In this document: in pieces, positions 4,425 to 5,394 of the stretch
Numbering within the stretch: position 1 is the stretch's first letter
Layout: every line of letters starts with the position of its first letter
Source: an uncultured Syntrophobacteraceae bacterium
GTDB taxonomy: Bacteria > Desulfobacterota > Syntrophobacteria > Syntrophobacterales > Syntrophobacteraceae
DNA: 5,394 nucleotides
Direction: 5' to 3'
Assembly (NCBI GenBank): GCA_937889795.1
Contig: CALBZH010000394.1
Coordinates: 1-5,394 of the forward strand
Made by a program: the position numbers and the translations under genes
Notes under the pieces: model-generated
Database searches by the model: none
Told to the model about the DNA's origin: nothing
What the model saw: the letters and a program-made list of their open reading frames with translations, nothing else

Positions 4425-5394
4425 TCACAGCGAGCGACGCAAGACGGCCCCGCGTGCTCCTGACGTCACCAGTTGTGCGTACCGAGCCAGGTATCCGTCC
4501 TTGATACGAGGCTCGGGAGGGTGCCAAAGCGCTTTCCGCCGGGCGAGAGTCGCCTCATCCACCAGGAGCTCGATCTTCTTTGCGGGAATGTCGATGAGGA
4601 TCTGATCCCCTTCCTCGATGAGCGCAATGGGGCCACCGTTGGCGCCTTCGGGGGAGATGTGCCCGATCGCGGCGCCCTGCGTCCCTCCGCTGAACCGGCC
4701 ATCCGTGATGAGCGCCACATCCTTTCCCAGTCCCATTCCCATGATGGCCGCCGTTGGCGTCAGCATCTCCTGCATTCCCGGTCCGCCTTTGGGACCCTCA
4801 TAGCGGATCACCACCACATCTCCAGAGCGAATCTTCCCAGCGAGGATGGCCTCGGCCGCCGAGGCTTCGCTTTCGAAAACGCGGGCGCTTCCCGTCCGCC
4901 GCATCATTTCCGGCGCCACAGCCGACTGCTTCACGACGGCCCCTTCCGGAGCCAAATTGCCGCGAAGGATGGCGATTCCACCTTCCTTGTGGTACGGATC
5001 GTCGAACCCCCGGGTGATGGACCGGTCGAAAACCCGGACACCATTGAGGTTTTCTCCAACAGTCCTGCCCGTAGCGGTCATCGCCTTTTCCTGGATGAGC
5101 TGTCTTGTCGCGAGCTCTTTCATGACGGCCTGGACGCCTCCCGCCGCGTTCAGATCCTCCAGGAAGTGGGGACCGCCAGGGCGCAGGCTGCACAGGTGAG
5201 GTGTTCGTCCACTGACGGCATTGAAGAGATCCAGATCGAGCTCGATGCCCGCTTCGGCGGCGATGGCCGGAACATGGAGAACCGTATTCGTCGAGCATCC
5301 GAGCGCCATGTCAATGGCCATTGCGTTCTCAAACGCCTCCCGGGTGGCGATGTCCCGCGGTCGGAGGCCGCGTCGGACGCGCTCCAGGATCTGC
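4425..5394 (-). CDS. ilvD: Dihydroxy-acid dehydratase (C-terminal part; 5' end outside window)
   Basis: IlvD dehydrates 2,3-dihydroxy-3-methylbutanoate or -pentanoate to the 2-oxo acids that precede valine, leucine and isoleucine, using an Fe-S cluster and Mg2+ in the cytoplasm. The visible 322 residues start in mid-gene at QILERVRRG; the open frame reaches the right edge, so the ATG at 5321 is internal. About 240 N-terminal residues of a usual 555-570 are missing. Family landmarks are [21 protein letters not shown] (visible residues 20-40), [57 protein letters not shown], and the signature [22 protein letters not shown] (about visible residues 229-250), whose Ser in SGGT is the expected catalytic base. 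The C-terminus [11 protein letters not shown] is normal. These features favour IlvD over the related Edd or sugar-acid dehydratases. The gene is intact as far as seen and is followed by a stem-loop. Confidence 0.95.
   Translation of the reverse strand, partial: QILERVRRGLRPRDIATREAFENAMAIDMALGCSTNTVLHVPAIAAEAGIELDLDLFNAVSGRTPHLCSLRPGGPHFLEDLNAAGGVQAVMKELATRQLIQEKAMTATGRTVGENLNGVRVFDRSITRGFDDPYHKEGGIAILRGNLAPEGAVVKQSAVAPEMMRRTGSARVFESEASAAEAILAGKIRSGDVVVIRYEGPKGGPGMQEMLTPTAAIMGMGLGKDVALITDGRFSGGTQGAAIGHISPEGANGGPIALIEEGDQILIDIPAKKIELLVDEATLARRKALWHPPEPRIKDGYLARYAQLVTSGARGAVLRRSL

Noticed and set aside
4324..4527. Minus-strand open frame (67 residues) across the ilvD end and the following gap
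   Set aside because: It is out of frame with ilvD, overlaps its conserved C-terminus, has no ribosome-binding site or domain, and is Arg/Ser-rich as expected for a shadow.

Overview
The window is a GC-rich stretch of bacterial chromosome with seven protein-coding genes, all on the minus strand and closely packed. The first and last are cut by the window edges. I see no RNA genes, insertion sequences, CRISPR array or plus-strand genes, and no gene-free stretch reaches 300 bases. The gene mix is an oxidoreductase-type IlvD with a Cys in its GCSTN segment, an AmmeMemoRadiSam radical SAM enzyme, a UspA protein, a rubrerythrin-like diiron protein and a YkuD_2-type L,D-transpeptidase. It suggests a Gram-negative-type, anaerobic or microaerophilic environmental bacterium, such as a deltaproteobacterial, Nitrospirota or NC10-like lineage. 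That placement is inference from gene content only.

In the direction of transcription (right to left) the order is: the C-terminal part of dihydroxy-acid dehydratase ilvD (5394 to 4425); a 130 bp gap with a strong stem-loop and a perfect 10 bp palindrome; a class I SAM-dependent methyltransferase with a GTG start (4294 to 3440); an AmrS radical SAM enzyme with an excellent ribosome-binding site (3352 to 2339); a single-domain universal stress protein (2266 to 1790); a cysteine-rich YkgJ/UPF0153-like metal-binding protein (1739 to 1182); a ferritin-like/rubrerythrin-like diiron protein (1117 to 608); and an exported murein L,D-transpeptidase whose catalytic Cys region lies beyond the left edge (540 to 1).

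The gaps after ilvD are about 50 to 130 bp, so several genes may share transcripts, but no recognisable sigma70 promoter or U-tract terminator was found. One enzyme belongs to branched-chain amino acid synthesis. The Usp, cysteine-cluster and diiron genes look like a small metal/redox stress group. AmrS lacks its usual AMMECR1 and Memo partners in the visible region. The items most worth a second look are the orphan AmrS beside a methyltransferase, the variant cysteine motif paired with the diiron gene, a possible CTG start, and the U-less GC-rich stem-loops that sit on or just after four of the six visible stop codons. I did not find clear evidence of a wholly new system.
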